A stretch of DNA of 64,000 nucleotides from Diogma glabrata (Eukaryota; Arthropoda; Insecta; Diptera; Cylindrotomidae): positions 200,421,619 through 200,485,618 of the forward strand of contig OY856188.1 of NCBI GenBank assembly GCA_963693315.1, read 5' to 3'. The notes under the pieces were generated by a model, which was given only the letters and a program-made list of their open reading frames with translations, was not told the DNA's origin and did not search any database. The position numbers and the translations under genes are program-made. This document shows, piece by piece, positions 51,982 to 63,256 of the stretch (position 1 is its first letter; each line of letters begins with the position of its first letter).

Positions 51982-52327
51982 TGTGGAGTTCTTTCAGGTT
52001 TTTGATGTACATCAATTTTTAACTTGTCTGAAAGAACCAGAACGGACAAACCACATGATTTTCATTATTGTTGTATTGGTAACAAAACAAAACATTTTCG
52101 ATTTAAATTTATACATTAAAATAATTGTGTAAACATAAAATATTTATTCACTTTACGCAGAATTTATGTTTAATTTTATAAAATTCACCTAATAATTGCT
52201 CTCAATTTCATAAAATTGATGTACATCAGAAAAAACATAAAAATTTGGGCTGAAAGAACACGACCAATTGATTTACATCAATTTTTTTTTATGTACATCA
52301 CTTTTTTTTGTCTGAAAGAACTCCACA
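51982..52327. mobile_element. 346-bp Harbinger-like MITE
   Basis: Ends TGTGGAGTTCTTTCAG and complement TGTGGAGTTCTTTCAGACAA; target duplication TAA at 51979-51981 and 52328-52330. Subterminal GATGTACATCA words repeat in both orientations. No ORF. Confidence 0.85.
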
Positions 52328-52345
52328 TAAGTAATTGAATGTTTA

Positions 52346-53458
52346 GGCCCGCTATACACCTGAGCTAAACTATGCGAACTATGCAAACTATGTTTTTAAA
52401 AAAATAATGTATATAACGTAATACTACGTTCATATTACGATGAAATCAAGCTCGAAATCACCCAAAATTAAAGATTTCAAAAAACTGTTCACATTATCAT
52501 TAACATGATTAAGTTTGAAATCTATTTGCACATATTCCAAATCTGTGAAAAAAATTTTAATTTCAGCTATGTTAAAGCATAGACAAATAATAATATAAGA
52601 CAAATGAAGTAGAACAAAAAATTGGGAATGTTTTTTTATTTTACTTTTGGATATTAACTATCTAGTGACACCTGTACTCAAGTAGATGATTCGTAATATT
52701 TAAAATTAGTGTTATATGAGTATAAAGTTTAACGTTTTGGTTTCTATTTATTCTTATATCTTTATGATTATTATCGTTTTTCTAAATGTATTTGTGTAGA
52801 ACGTTTAAAAAAACCATTTTTTTTAACCAGATTTTTTTTCGAAAGGACAAATATTTTTTGTTGTAATTTCGTATTGTTTTACGTTATGTTATGTTCGTAG
52901 TCGTGTGAAGTGATTTCAATGAAATTTAAATTATTTAGTTTTTAAAGAAAACTTTTTGTTTACATTTTGTTTTGGGAAGCAATTAAATTATGATAAAGAT
53001 TTTGTTTTTTTATCGTAAAATTAGACAAAATTTAGTAAAATATTTATTTATGATTTTAGTGAATGAAAAGTATGTTTTTGGGTTTGTTCGAATTATTTTG
53101 AATAATTTTCGGATCAAATTTTATTAGATTTAAAATAATAATATCATTTATTGATAGCATAACGGAAGTATTTTGAATTTAGTTTTTAATTGTTTTTATA
53201 GTTTTTTTATAATACAAAAAAATGACAATTTGAAAATTCAGTTGGAAGCACTAGCAGATCTCAGTAATTGGGGATCCTGTTTTAATTGCAACGCTAGATA
53301 GATGGTTAACTTAGCCAGCAAGACGCGGTGCGCTAAAATAATTTTACAGGACTAACTATTCTAAGCGAATTAGATAAGCAAGAACTTTATGAAGTCCTCG
53401 ATGATCGGTTATACCGTCGTTACTCGGTCGTCAGAGCCTCGTCAGTTACAAGCAGGGT
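52346..53458 (+). repeat. Left inverted arm of the fold-back element
   Basis: Pairs with 57369-57997, 59017-59302 and 62599-63101. Landmarks: ACAAATAATAATATAAGACA (about 52583), CTAGTGACACCTGTACTCAA (52662), TACGTTATGTTATGTTCGTA (about 52882) and GCGGTGCGCTAAAATAATTT (53325). The inner half is nearly identical to its partner; the outermost 200 bp are more divergent and the left side is shorter. Confidence 0.85.
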
Positions 53459-54597
53459 GCACGGCAGGCAGGTGAGGATGGCGTTTGATCTAACTTGTGG
53501 ATAGCTCCTTGCACCCCATGGGATTTTGGATTAGAATAGGTTTTGGACTGGTTTTGGACTGGTTTGGACAAACTGGTTTTGGATAAGATTGGTAAGGAAA
53601 ATGATTTGGCTCGGGTTGGTTAGTAAAAAAACAGGAAATTAGTTAGAAATTAGTCACTATAAACATTTGTAGGGATTTATATATTTAAATTTAAATAATA
53701 ATTCTCTACTTATCCTTACTAACATAAACGATCACATATTTAACTCTAGACAGAAAATAACTGAACATTGAACAGAAACCCAACCATATTCCACAAGTAC
53801 ACGTAACAAAGGAGCAGCAAACCAATAAATTAATAATTAATTTATTCGAACAATGAAATTTATTGACATTACATTGTTACAGTTATATTTTCAAGTATAA
53901 TATATTTAAGCGTTGCCCAACCCTCTCATTTCAATTATAATTTCTCAATTGTTAATGATATTTAAATTCATTTTTTCCATTGCTTATGAAGGTCCATTGA
54001 TCCAAGACCATTGCTTATGTAAAAGTTCCATTGGTCCAAGTCCATTGCTTAAGTAAAAATATAATTACATAAGTATATAAGCCTGAAAACTAATATCAGG
54101 AAAGACAAACAAAAACCGGCAAAATATTATTATCTACAGTTTGTTTATATTGGCAAGAAAACCCTAAAATAACTGATAATTATTGTTTAAGGACCCATTC
54201 ATTCATTGCTGACATTTAATTTTAAAATTTTATAAAAATTTGAATTTGATTATTCCTGTTATTTTTAAATTTTTCTGTATTTTTACTGGTATGGCATCTA
54301 AACTTTTTTCCAGAGTCTATTATTTGTTTATAATTTTCGTGACAATTAAGCTTAATTACGAGAGTTTTAATTAAACATATTATAAAAAGTTTTAAATTTT
54401 AAATATTTCAATATGTAAAAATTGCAAAATCTTAGTGATAGTTGAACTTACAGTTTAATATCCATATGTATTTTTTTTCAAAGTTTTATTTGTTTTAAGT
54501 TTAAAATTGTTTAAATTGCCAAATCTTAAACGATTGTGATTCATTTCATTTTATTTTACTTAATTACCTTTCGGAAGAAAAAACTTTTCTAAATAAA
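53459..54597. other. Loop region before the P transposase
   Basis: No ORF. Contains a short GGTTTTGGACT minisatellite (about 53540-53600) and a two-fold CCATTG(A/G)TCCAAG(A/T)CCATTGCTTA repeat at 53994-54050. The rest is AT-rich. Confidence 0.5.
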
Positions 54598-57298
54598 ATG
54601 AAAAATAACTTTAAAAAACGATGTGTTTTAAAATATTGTGAAGTGTCTAGTGAAACTCATCCAGAGGAAAAATTTGTTTATTTTTCAAAATTTGGGACAG
54701 ATGACTTTTATCTGTGGATTAAAAAAACAAACCTAAACGATTTAGATAAAGGTAATCATTTCTTATGTAGACGTGTAGTGATTGACCATAAGGGTTACAC
54801 TATACTTTAATAACATTATCAGCATTAAAGTATATTCATAAAAACATATCATATTCCAAGCGCCTGACGCTGCAGTTTCTTACGAAAGAAATTGAAAGAA
54901 TAAAACTAATATATATTCAGTGTACGTGATGTTGTTAATAGAGAAAGTTACACTCAAATAGTGGCCTGAGTTATACAGTGTTATATATTGTTATGTGTTA
55001 CAATGTGATTACATTAAGTAAATGTAATAAATAACCAAATAAATAATGTGTCAAAAAATATATAATATGATGTTTAACGTGTAGTAAGAGGAACCTCAAC
55101 ATACTTAATATAATAAACTAATACACCCATTATATTAATATAGACGTCATTTTACATCGTATTCTTTTGGCCCAGGAGGATGTCATATAAAAAAATTGTT
55201 TTCCATCTGTAAATATTGAGCTTTCAGCAGAAAATCATGAACTTCCTTTATCAGTTTTTTCCCCCAACCCCAATTTTAAAAGTTACAGCAATACTACGCT
55301 TACGAAAAACTCATTACTGAAAACAAATATTCCTATCAATTCCGAATTCCCATCAACTTCCAAATGCTTTACATCACAACTCGATGTTATTAAAACCCCA
55401 ATAAAATGCTTAAAAGTTATTACGGACCCAAAACATTTTCAAATATAATAGAATCAATCCTTGATACTTTTGATGAGCATTATTTATTAAAGTCTACAAG
55501 CCATAAATCATCACCAGACCATTTACTACTTTGTAAAAATTGTTTGTCTAAAGAAAAGTTTAAAATTTTACAAAAAAAGATTGTTAAAATTCAAGAATTT
55601 ATGCCAGAAAGCCAAAAAGAGATTATTTAGTATTAAAAGATACAGTTTATTTTCCAAACCAAAAATCTGATAAAAAGATGGATATAAATTTTATTTTAAA
55701 AAAGTTTGATGATGTCCCAGATATTCCCAAATTATTCATTAAAACAAGACTAACAGAAAAACCGAAAACCAAAAAATGGCCTGAGCATACCAAAGACTTT
55801 TAGCGGCATACTTTATACTTTAAATCGGCCTCGTATTATCAATTTTTGAGATATTTGGGTTTCAATCTTTCATCTTGTTCAACTCTATTAAAATGTTTGC
55901 CGATTAAAGAATGCTCACCCAGTTTCAATAAAAATATTCTTGAAAGTATTAAAACCCAAATAAATATGAATCGCACAGAAAGTGAACGTATGGCAACTTT
56001 GGTGTTTGATGAAATTCATATTCGAAGCGAGTTAGAGTATAATACCCATAAAGATCTACTTGATGGAATTTGCACCGACGGAGTTGATCGACAACAATTA
56101 ATAGGCAAAGAATTCTGCGTTTTTTTGATACGTGGTTTGTTCTCACCATGGCAATATATTTTAGAGTATATAGTTTCATTTGTTGGATTAACAGGAAGTA
56201 AGTCGTTAGAAACTCTGCCAAAAGTTTTAGACATATGTATTGAATTAAATGTAAATGTGAATTGTGTTGTTACCGATCAAGCTTCTAATAACAGGTCTTT
56301 GTTTAAAAATTTAGGGGTTACTATAGATGCACCATGTTTTACTCACAAATCCAAAACAATAGTAGTTGCACACCACATCTCATAAAATCTGTACGGAATA
56401 TTTTAATGTCTAATAAAATACAAACGGAAAATGATATTGCGTCATGGCAAGTTACAGTTAATTTATATAATTTGGAAAATCTAAGTGCATCGAAAATGTG
56501 TCCCAAATTGACACAAAATCATATTTTTCCAAATAATTTAGTTAAAATGAGAGTAAGCTATGTGACCCAAATATTAAGCCGATCTGTTGCTGCTGGAATA
56601 AGAACAGCATCGTATTTCGATAAGTTTGATGAAACATGTAAAGCAAACGCTGAAGCAACAGCAATTTTCATTGAACATTTTGATAAGCTATTTGACATTT
56701 TGAACAGTCGTTCCATTGATTTTCCTGATATGTATAAATCACCATTTTCGAGAAATAATATTCAACAAAAAATTTTTTTAATAGAAATGCCTTATAGTTA
56801 TAATATAACCTTATGGTTATAATATAACCATAAATTTAACTTTGATTCAAAATCACAATGGGCGAAAAAAAGCAATTTATGCTTTTAATGGATTTCCTCA
56901 AAATATATCAGCGTTACTTTATCTATCCGATGAAATTTTTAAATATAATGAAAATATTAATTTTATATTAACTGCTAAATTAAATCAAGATATTATTAAT
57001 AATTTTTCTAAAATGTGTTCGCCTTTCTAAATTTTTCTAAAATGTGTTCGCTTTAATTAAAGGTAACGGCAGTTATAAAAAGTATCCTTCAGCTCGAGAA
57101 TTTAACAAATCGATTCGATATACAGCAAATATGAAAATTATAACTCCTCAGTTAAAAGCAAAAGATGCAAATTCTCAATTTGATTATGATTTAGCTCAAT
57201 TTAAAGAGATTCAAGGCGGAATTATCTCTTTAGAATGTAAAAAGCTGTCTAATGAAGATCCGGAACCAATACATCCAGACAGGAAATTCCATACTTAG
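54598..57298 (+). pseudogene. P-element superfamily (THAP9-like) transposase, decayed
   Basis: A THAP-like zinc finger opens the protein at 54598: CVLKYC (C-X4-C), W35-region DFYLWIKKTNLN, then FLCRR where CxxH is expected. A linker (NIIESILDTFDEHYLL, KNCLSKEKFKILQKKIVKI) spans 55406-55630. The catalytic part is 55846-56385: RYLGFNLSSCSTLLKCLPI, ERMATLVFDEIHIRSELEYN (the family's FDEM motif), WQYILEYIVSFVGLTGSKSL, VVTDQASNNRSLFKNLGV. Then HLIKSVRNILMS (DPPH-like, 56370), a long helical part, and the C-terminal LNQDIINNFSKM and YPSAREFNKSIRYTANMK (57080), as in P elements and THAP9. Frameshifts and stops at 55630, 56385 and 56820; not functional. Confidence 0.87.
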
Positions 57299-57368
57299 AA
57301 ATTGATCAAATATATGATAATGAAAATGATTACGAGAGATTTACGGCATTTGAATCTCCCCTGCTGGT

Positions 57369-57997
57369 TAACTGACGAGGCTCTGACGACCGAGTAACGG
57401 CGGTATAACCGATCATCGAGGACTTCATAAAGTTCTTGCTTATCTAATTCGCTTAGAATAGTTAGTCCTGTAAAATTATTTTAGCGCACCGCGTCTTGCT
57501 GGCTAAGTTAACCATCTATCTAGCGTTGCAATTAAAACAGGATCCCCAATTACTGAGATCTGCTAGTGCTTCCAACTGATTTTTCAAATTGTCATTTTTT
57601 TGTATTATAAAAAAACTATAAAAACAATTAAAAACTAAACTCAAAATACTTCCGTTATGCTATAACCTTGTATCAATAAATGATATTATTATTTTAAATC
57701 TAATAAAATTTGATCCGAAAATTATTCAAAATAATTCGAACAAACCCAAAAACATACTTTTCATTCACTAAAATCATAAATAAATATTTTACTAAATTTT
57801 GTCTAATTTTACGATAAAAAAACAAAATCTTTATCATAAGTTAATTGCTTCCCAAAACAAAATGTAAACAAAAAGTTTTCTTTAAAAACTAAATAATTTA
57901 AATTTCATTGAAATCACTTCACACGACTACGAACATAACATAACGTAAAACAATACGAAATTACAACAAAAAATATTTGTCCTTTCGAAAAAAAATG
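57369..57997 (-). repeat. Right inverted arm of the fold-back element, inner part
   Basis: Complement of about 52835-53458. Begins TAACTGACGAGGCTCTGACG; few mismatches by eye, e.g. GCGGTATAACC versus GGTTATACCGT. Confidence 0.88.
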
Positions 57998-59016
57998 TGG
58001 TGGTATGATTGAATAAAAATCCGAGTCGGAAATATTATAACTATTCGGAAATTTAAAATGGTATATGATTGAAAGTATTTTTCGAACATTTCTGTCGGAA
58101 AAATTTTCGAATCCATTTTGCTTGTCGGAAATTTATATTTGACGTTTTGTTGTAAATTATATTAAGTGTGTTCCATTTACCACATTTTCCTTTACTTTTG
58201 TACTAAATTTCGTTTTCAAGTTAACCATATCAAATGATGGTAAAGCTACGTGACAAACTTACGTTTCTATTCACCGCCAGAGTTTTTGTCAGTTTAGAGA
58301 ATAATTTCAAATATGTTTGCCCAAATGCTTATACAAATTTAGAATTTCTAGCCTAAATGTCATATTTGTGTCCAGCTTTCTTTAATTGTTTATATTTTGC
58401 ATGAATCATAATTTTAATTTTCAGAAATTTTTTAATATTTAATTAATTTTCTTAAATTTAACAAACTCAAAATAAAATTTAAACTTAAAATTTTGTCAAA
58501 CTAATAATTTCCTTTTACGTTGTTTAGCAATATTGTTTTTCAAAAAAGTCAAAACAATTTATTGTCAAAAAAAAAATGTCGGAAACGTGTGGTAAGAAAG
58601 AATTTGAGTTGTAGTAGATCAAAAATCTAATACACCTCACATTTAAGTCGTTCCATTTAAAATTTGGTTCGGGTAGCAAGTTTACCTAAAAGGAACACGG
58701 GTATTAAGTTATACGTTATGTTTTTTTATATATCATTTTTACATTTGTTTAATAAACATTTTACAACGGAAAAGCTATCCATAATCATAAAAAAAACTAA
58801 ACTCGCCATTTAAACTATATATTCTATCAATATCAACACAAAACAAATGATAAATACGAATATTAAAAGGTTTTGACATTTTTTAATTCTGTACTAAATG
58901 GGTGCGTTTATATGAGAATCGAAAATATTACGAAACATTTCAATCATACGTCGGAAAAACTTTGTCGTAGTATTTTCGATTCGTATAAAAATTTCCGATC
59001 AAATTCAATCATACCA
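57998..59016. mobile_element. ~1-kb TIR element inside the right arm
   Basis: Ends GGTATGATTGAATAAAAATC... and ...GATCAAATTCAATCATACC; inner parts repeat CGGAAAT/ATTTCCG and GTATGATTGAAAG words. The left arm lacks it: there CGAAAAAAAATCTGGTTAAA is continuous, here CTGGTT appears only after the element. Exact target duplication not settled. No transposase recognised. Confidence 0.8.
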
Positions 59017-59302
59017 TGCCTGGTTAAAAAAAATGTTTTTTTTAAACGTTCTACACAAATACATTTAGAAAAACGATAATAATCATAAAGATATAAGAAT
59101 AAATAGAAACCAAAAAACAAAAACGTTAAACTTTATACTCATATAACACTAATTTTAAATATTACGAATCATCTACTTGAGTACAGGTGTCACTAGATAG
59201 TTAATATCCTGAAACAAAATAAAAATAGTGAGAGAATATTTTGTTCTATTCATTTGTCTTATATTATTATTTGTCTATGGTTAAAGATATCCAAATAGAT
59301 TT
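59017..59302 (-). repeat. Right inverted arm, middle part
   Basis: Complement of roughly 52525-52840 (GTTCTACACAAATACATTTA, ACTTGAGTACAGGTGTCACT). Interrupted after AAATAGATTT by the LTR element at 59303. Confidence 0.85.
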
Positions 59303-59303
59303 T

Positions 59304-59978
59304 TGGATGATACTGCGTTGAGTGGAGGTAAATTTTAATATTGAGATTGGCTGCTAGTGGCGTTGAATTTTCCAGGAGATGAAAATGATGATCGAAATGT
59401 TGTTGGAGATGTTGTATCCAATATAAGGAGAATTTGATGTTTAGCACTATTTGATATCCTGATTCACTAAATGTTGCATTGTCCGGCATTTTTCAATATT
59501 ATCTTCAACAGTTATCGAATCACTTAATTTATTATCTTTTTCTAAAGTATCTTAATTAATGGCAGAATCTATGTAATGAGAATTGTGTAAAAGAATCTGA
59601 TGAAATGGTTGAAGTTAAAGATATTGGAGAACGTGAATATTTGACATCATCAATGGTTTTGTTTTCTCATTATAATTAATTAATGACGTGTCTTGATTTG
59701 ATTTCCATAAATTTATTTTATTACATTTTGACTTAACATGTTAACAGTAAAACATTTATTATAATATTTAAAATTTGGAATAGTGAAAAATAAGATTTAA
59801 AACAAATTTATTACACAAACATTTTTTTACATTACGAAAATCAAGAATTTTATCAAAACTGTTTGGAAAGAAAACAAAAACCGAATAATAAAAATATTTT
59901 TTTTTGTTTTTTTCATAAATATTAAGGAAATCATCGCCTGCTAATTTTTTAAAATTTTTAATTATAATGTTCGCCACA
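59304..59978 (-). repeat. 3' LTR of the non-autonomous element
   Basis: 675 bp, nearly identical to 61406-62598 after removal of that copy's insertion. In element sense begins TGTGGCGAACATTATAATTA and ends CAGTATCATCCA. Confidence 0.88.
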
Positions 59979-61366
59979 ACACTCCCCCCCTAGTGCCATC
60001 GAAGATGGAACGATATATAATTGAGGAGGAAAGAAGGAAAGAGTTTTGCTTAAGCAGTTGTAGCGAATAAGAAAAAGTTTAAAGATGTTGTTTAGAAAAC
60101 GATACCATTTGGTGGAGAAAAAAATAAATTATGGGTCTTACGAACTTGGAGTTCTGCAAAAAAAAAGAAACGAAACGAACAATTATGGAGTTATGGTAAC
60201 ACGAGTGGAGATATAGGTCTGACAGAGCTGAGTTGCCTGAGACCAATGTATGTGGAAATGCGTACCATAGGTTAAAAGGTTCGTTTAAAATTCGAGAAGC
60301 AGAAAAGTAACGTCGGTGATGCGAAATGTCTGACAGATCAAAGTTGACTGAGACAATACTAGCATGTACAAACGTGAATATTAGTTAATTTTTCGAAAAG
60401 TAGCTGTTAAAAGCAAGAATAAGCAGAAATTTAGAGTAAGCAAAGGAGTGCATATGATAACACAAGTTTGGTAAAGTCTGACAGTACAAAGTTGACTGAG
60501 ACTAATGTTTACCTTGGAGACGTGTACCATAGAAAAAGATTGCTTTAAGAAGAAATATCTGATTAACGACGAAATGTCGTTTTAAATATCCATAAGAACC
60601 ATACCTGTTCGTCAACAGATAAATGGTTAACGTCAGAAGATGTTCATGTTGTAAAAACATATGGGTAACGTTGAGGATATTCCTTTAAGATCAGATATTT
60701 GGAGTTTCTGCTTAATTATTTGAAATTTGATTTTTATATCCATAAGGACCATATCTGTTTTGTCAACAGATAGATGGTTAACGTTAGGAGATGTTCATGT
60801 TCTGGTAACATATGGGTAACGTTAGGGATAGAAATTAAAAATCAGAAAATTCGAAAAGTTTGTTTCGGCCCAAAAGATAAGGAGAGTGGAGTGGGTCTTA
60901 CATTGGAAAGATATGTTCAACTTCGGCCCATGAGTAACGGAGAATGAAGTGGGTCTTACGAAGGAAAGAGCTCTTAAACTTCGGCCCATGGTATCGATCT
61001 AAAAACAAAAAGAAAATTTTAAAAAATTAATCACACTACAAGAAGTTGGCTTCAAAGCCGAAAAATAAGAATTTGGAGAGAAAAAGAAATGTGTCACTAG
61101 GACGAAACAAGATTAAACTAAACAGCAGGAATGACTAGCAGGAAGAATATGTGATCACTGTGACTGATCACTACGAGAAGAGTGTTGTGTTGCTGTGAAA
61201 AAAAGAATATTATAATAAAATTAAATTTTTTACAATAAAATGAGGCAAGCACTAATTTAAATTAAGAAGGAGAAAAAAATTGAATTGAATTATAAAATTG
61301 ATACTTCTTACAGTTGACTCCATTGGAAGGTTTGTTCATTGTCGGGGTTACCAGTTTTGATAACCG
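59979..61366 (-). other. Non-coding interior with repeated leader-like modules
   Basis: Three kinds of short repeats recur: TCTGACAG..(C/A)(A/T)..AGTTGACTGAGAC (60220, 60330, 60480); a ~100-bp doublet with TCAACAGATA(A/G)ATGGTTAACG and CATATGGGTAACGTT (60590-60690 and 60720-60830); and CTTCGGCCCATG with GTGGGTCTTAC (60890-60990). No long ORF. The arrangement looks like an expanded RNA leader rather than decayed genes. Confidence 0.6.
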
Positions 61367-61401
61367 GAAGGTTGCGTGTTCATATCACGTCGGGGTCACC
61401 A
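61326..61401 (-). promoter_or_regulatory. tRNA-Trp primer-binding site with extended, duplicated tRNA copy
   Basis: Plus-strand 61367-61401 equals the last 35 nt of eukaryotic tRNA-Trp including CCA (GAAGGTTGCGTGTTC, ACGTCGGGGTCACCA), one base different: the T-loop reads TTCATAT instead of TTCAAAT. A shorter, degenerate copy lies at 61326-61353 (GGAAGGTTTGTTC, GTCGGGGTTACCA). A normal PBS is about 18 nt. Four bases (GTTT) separate it from the LTR. Confidence 0.85.
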
Positions 61402-61405
61402 GTTT

Positions 61406-62598
61406 TGGATGATACTGCGTTGAGTGGAGGTAAATTTTAATATTGAGATTGGCTGCTAGTGGCGTTGAATTTTCCAGGAGATGAAAATGATGATCGAAAT
61501 GTTGTTGGAGATGTTGTATCCAATATAAGGAGAATTTGATGTTTAGCACTATTTGATATCCTGATTCACTAAATGTTGCATTGTCCGGCATTTTTCAATA
61601 TTATCTTCAACAGTTATCGAATCACTTAATTTATTATCTTTTTCTAAAGTATCTTAATTAATGGCAGAATCTATGTAATGAGAATTGTGTAAAAGAATCT
61701 GATGAAATGGTTGAAGTTAAAGATATTGGAGAACGTGAATATTTGACATCATCAATGGTTTTGTTTTCTCATTATAATTAATTAATGACGTGTCTTGATT
61801 TGATTTCCATAAATTTATTTTATTACATTTTGACTTAACATGTTAACAGTAAAACATTTATTATAATATTTAAAATTTGGAATAGTGAAAAATAAGATTT
61901 AAAACAAATTTATTACACAAACATTTTTTTACATTACGAAAATCAAGAATTTTATCAAAACTGTTTGGAAAGAAAACAAAAACCGAATAATAATAGTTAT
62001 TTATTATACAAGGGAAAAAAGTAGTAGATTTTAGCTCGAGGTTGTGTTGTCTCCCGACGCGAAGCGGAGGGAGACAAAAAACCGAGAGCTAAAATCTACA
62101 ATTTTTCCCGTGTATAATACACTATTTTTTTCTGTGACTGGACAAATATTAATATAATTATTAAAAAAATAATATTAAACAAATATTACAATATGTATAT
62201 TCACCACACCATACGAATTTTTCTTGAATAAAAACCTAAAATTAAGTTTCATTTTATTTGTCAAAACCAGTTATTAACATCAAGAAGAAAACGGTATAAC
62301 TTTTCATTAACATTAAAATAGTCATAAATGTTCATAAATATACATAATATTCATCATTTATGTGTATATATGTATTTATATATATATTTTTATCTATCCG
62401 GGAAAAAAGTACATACTTTTTTCCCCGGGAAAAAAGTATTTTATGAAAAGTATCATTTTTGCACCTGTCAGCAGAAGCAAAATGTTTAACTTTTTTCCCG
62501 TCACAGAAAAAAAATATTTTTTTTTGTTTTTTTCATAAATATTAAGGAAATCATCGCCTGCTAATTTTTTAAAATTTTTAATTATAATGTTCGCCACA
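61406..62598 (-). repeat. 5' LTR of the non-autonomous element, interrupted
   Basis: Same as 59304-59978 except for an insertion of about 518 bp between CCGAATAATA (61992) and AAAATATTTT (62511). Confidence 0.87.
61993..62510. mobile_element. ~518-bp insertion rich in GGGAAAAAAGT palindromes
   Basis: Absent from the sister LTR. Its first 120 bp form a hairpin (62003-62055 with 62067-62119; TAGATTTTAGCTCG / CGAGAGCTAAAATCTA) around GACGCGAAGCG. The word GGGAAAAAAGTA or its complement recurs at 62012, 62102, 62400, 62418 and 62491, and TTTTTTCTGTGAC (62124) pairs with GTCACAGAAAAAA (62500). No ORF. Probably one or two fold-back elements. Confidence 0.75.
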
Positions 62599-63101
62599 GA
62601 TTTGTCTGTTTTTTTTTTACTTTTTTTTGAGTCCAAACCTCCATCTAAAGAAAAATTTTTTTTATGATTCAAAATTTTATTGAAATTTTGCAATAGCCAT
62701 CTTTTTATTTGAATTCAAAACAAAATATTTGATTTATTAAATGTCACTTTTGAAGTAGGGCTGTATTTTTTTTTTTCGAAAATCAAATTTTCAGGGGTGC
62801 TTAGCGTGATTTAGAATGGATTTGATTTAAATCAACTTTCGACATGAATTTAGTTTTGTATGGAAAAATTAATCAAAACAAGCTGATAATCGAGCTGAAA
62901 TCAAAAATTGTTTAAAATCATGGCAATGTGAACGTAGTATAATTATAGAAAAAAACATTACGGAAACAAAACATTTAAAAAAGAAAATAAAAACGGAAAC
63001 TTTACATTATTTTAAAAATACATTATTCGCATTAAAACATTATTTTTTTAAAAACATAGTTTGCATAGTTCGCATAGTTTAGCTCAGGTGTATAGCGGGC
63101 C
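62599..63101 (-). repeat. Right inverted arm, outermost part
   Basis: Complement of 52346-52520 at its outer end (AAACATAGTTTGCATAGTTC, GCTCAGGTGTATAGCGGGCC); about 300 bp longer than the left counterpart, with poly-T and poly-A runs. Confidence 0.8.
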
Positions 63102-63256
63102 TTATTGTTTTATTGTTCCTATTTATGAAAGTATGATATTTTTTAGGATAACTTTTTGTATTGCAATGTACTCTAAAATTTAGTTTTGATATATACTACA
63201 CTACTGTCGATGAAAGCATAGCATAATACGTACTTGTTAAGTTTGAACAAACATAT

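Larger units (their letters stand above)
59303..62598 (-). mobile_element. Non-autonomous LTR retrotransposon (TRIM/LARD-like)
   Basis: LTRs at 59304-59978 (3') and 61406-62598 (5', enlarged by a ~518-bp insertion); ends TGTGGCG...CATCCA in element sense. Target duplication GATTT (59298-59302, 62599-62603), if the element end includes one extra A. A PPT with seven G's (GGGGGGGAGTGT) abuts the 3' LTR and a PBS matching tRNA-Trp abuts the 5' LTR. The 1.4-kb interior has no ORF of note, so the element must depend on proteins from a partner. Confidence 0.85.
52346..63101. mobile_element. Composite fold-back transposon around a P-element transposase
   Basis: Outermost repeats GGCCCGCTATACACCTGAGC (52346) and its complement (ending 63101) run on for about 60 bp (AAACTATGCGAACTATGCAA). 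Flanked by TTA on both sides (52343-52345, 63102-63104). The inverted arms continue inward: left arm 52346-53458, right arm 57369-63101, the latter enlarged by two insertions (57998-59016 and 59303-62598). The loop 53459-57368 holds a P-superfamily transposase relic. The 3-bp TTA and GGCCCG end recall PIF/Harbinger, while P elements normally make 7-8-bp duplications, so the classification of the ends is open. Confidence 0.8.

Noticed and set aside
52560..59290. Reading the long inverted repeat as assembly error (fold-back artefact of a chimeric read)
   Set aside because: The arms have substitutions and one arm carries independent insertions with their own borders, which an artefact would not show.
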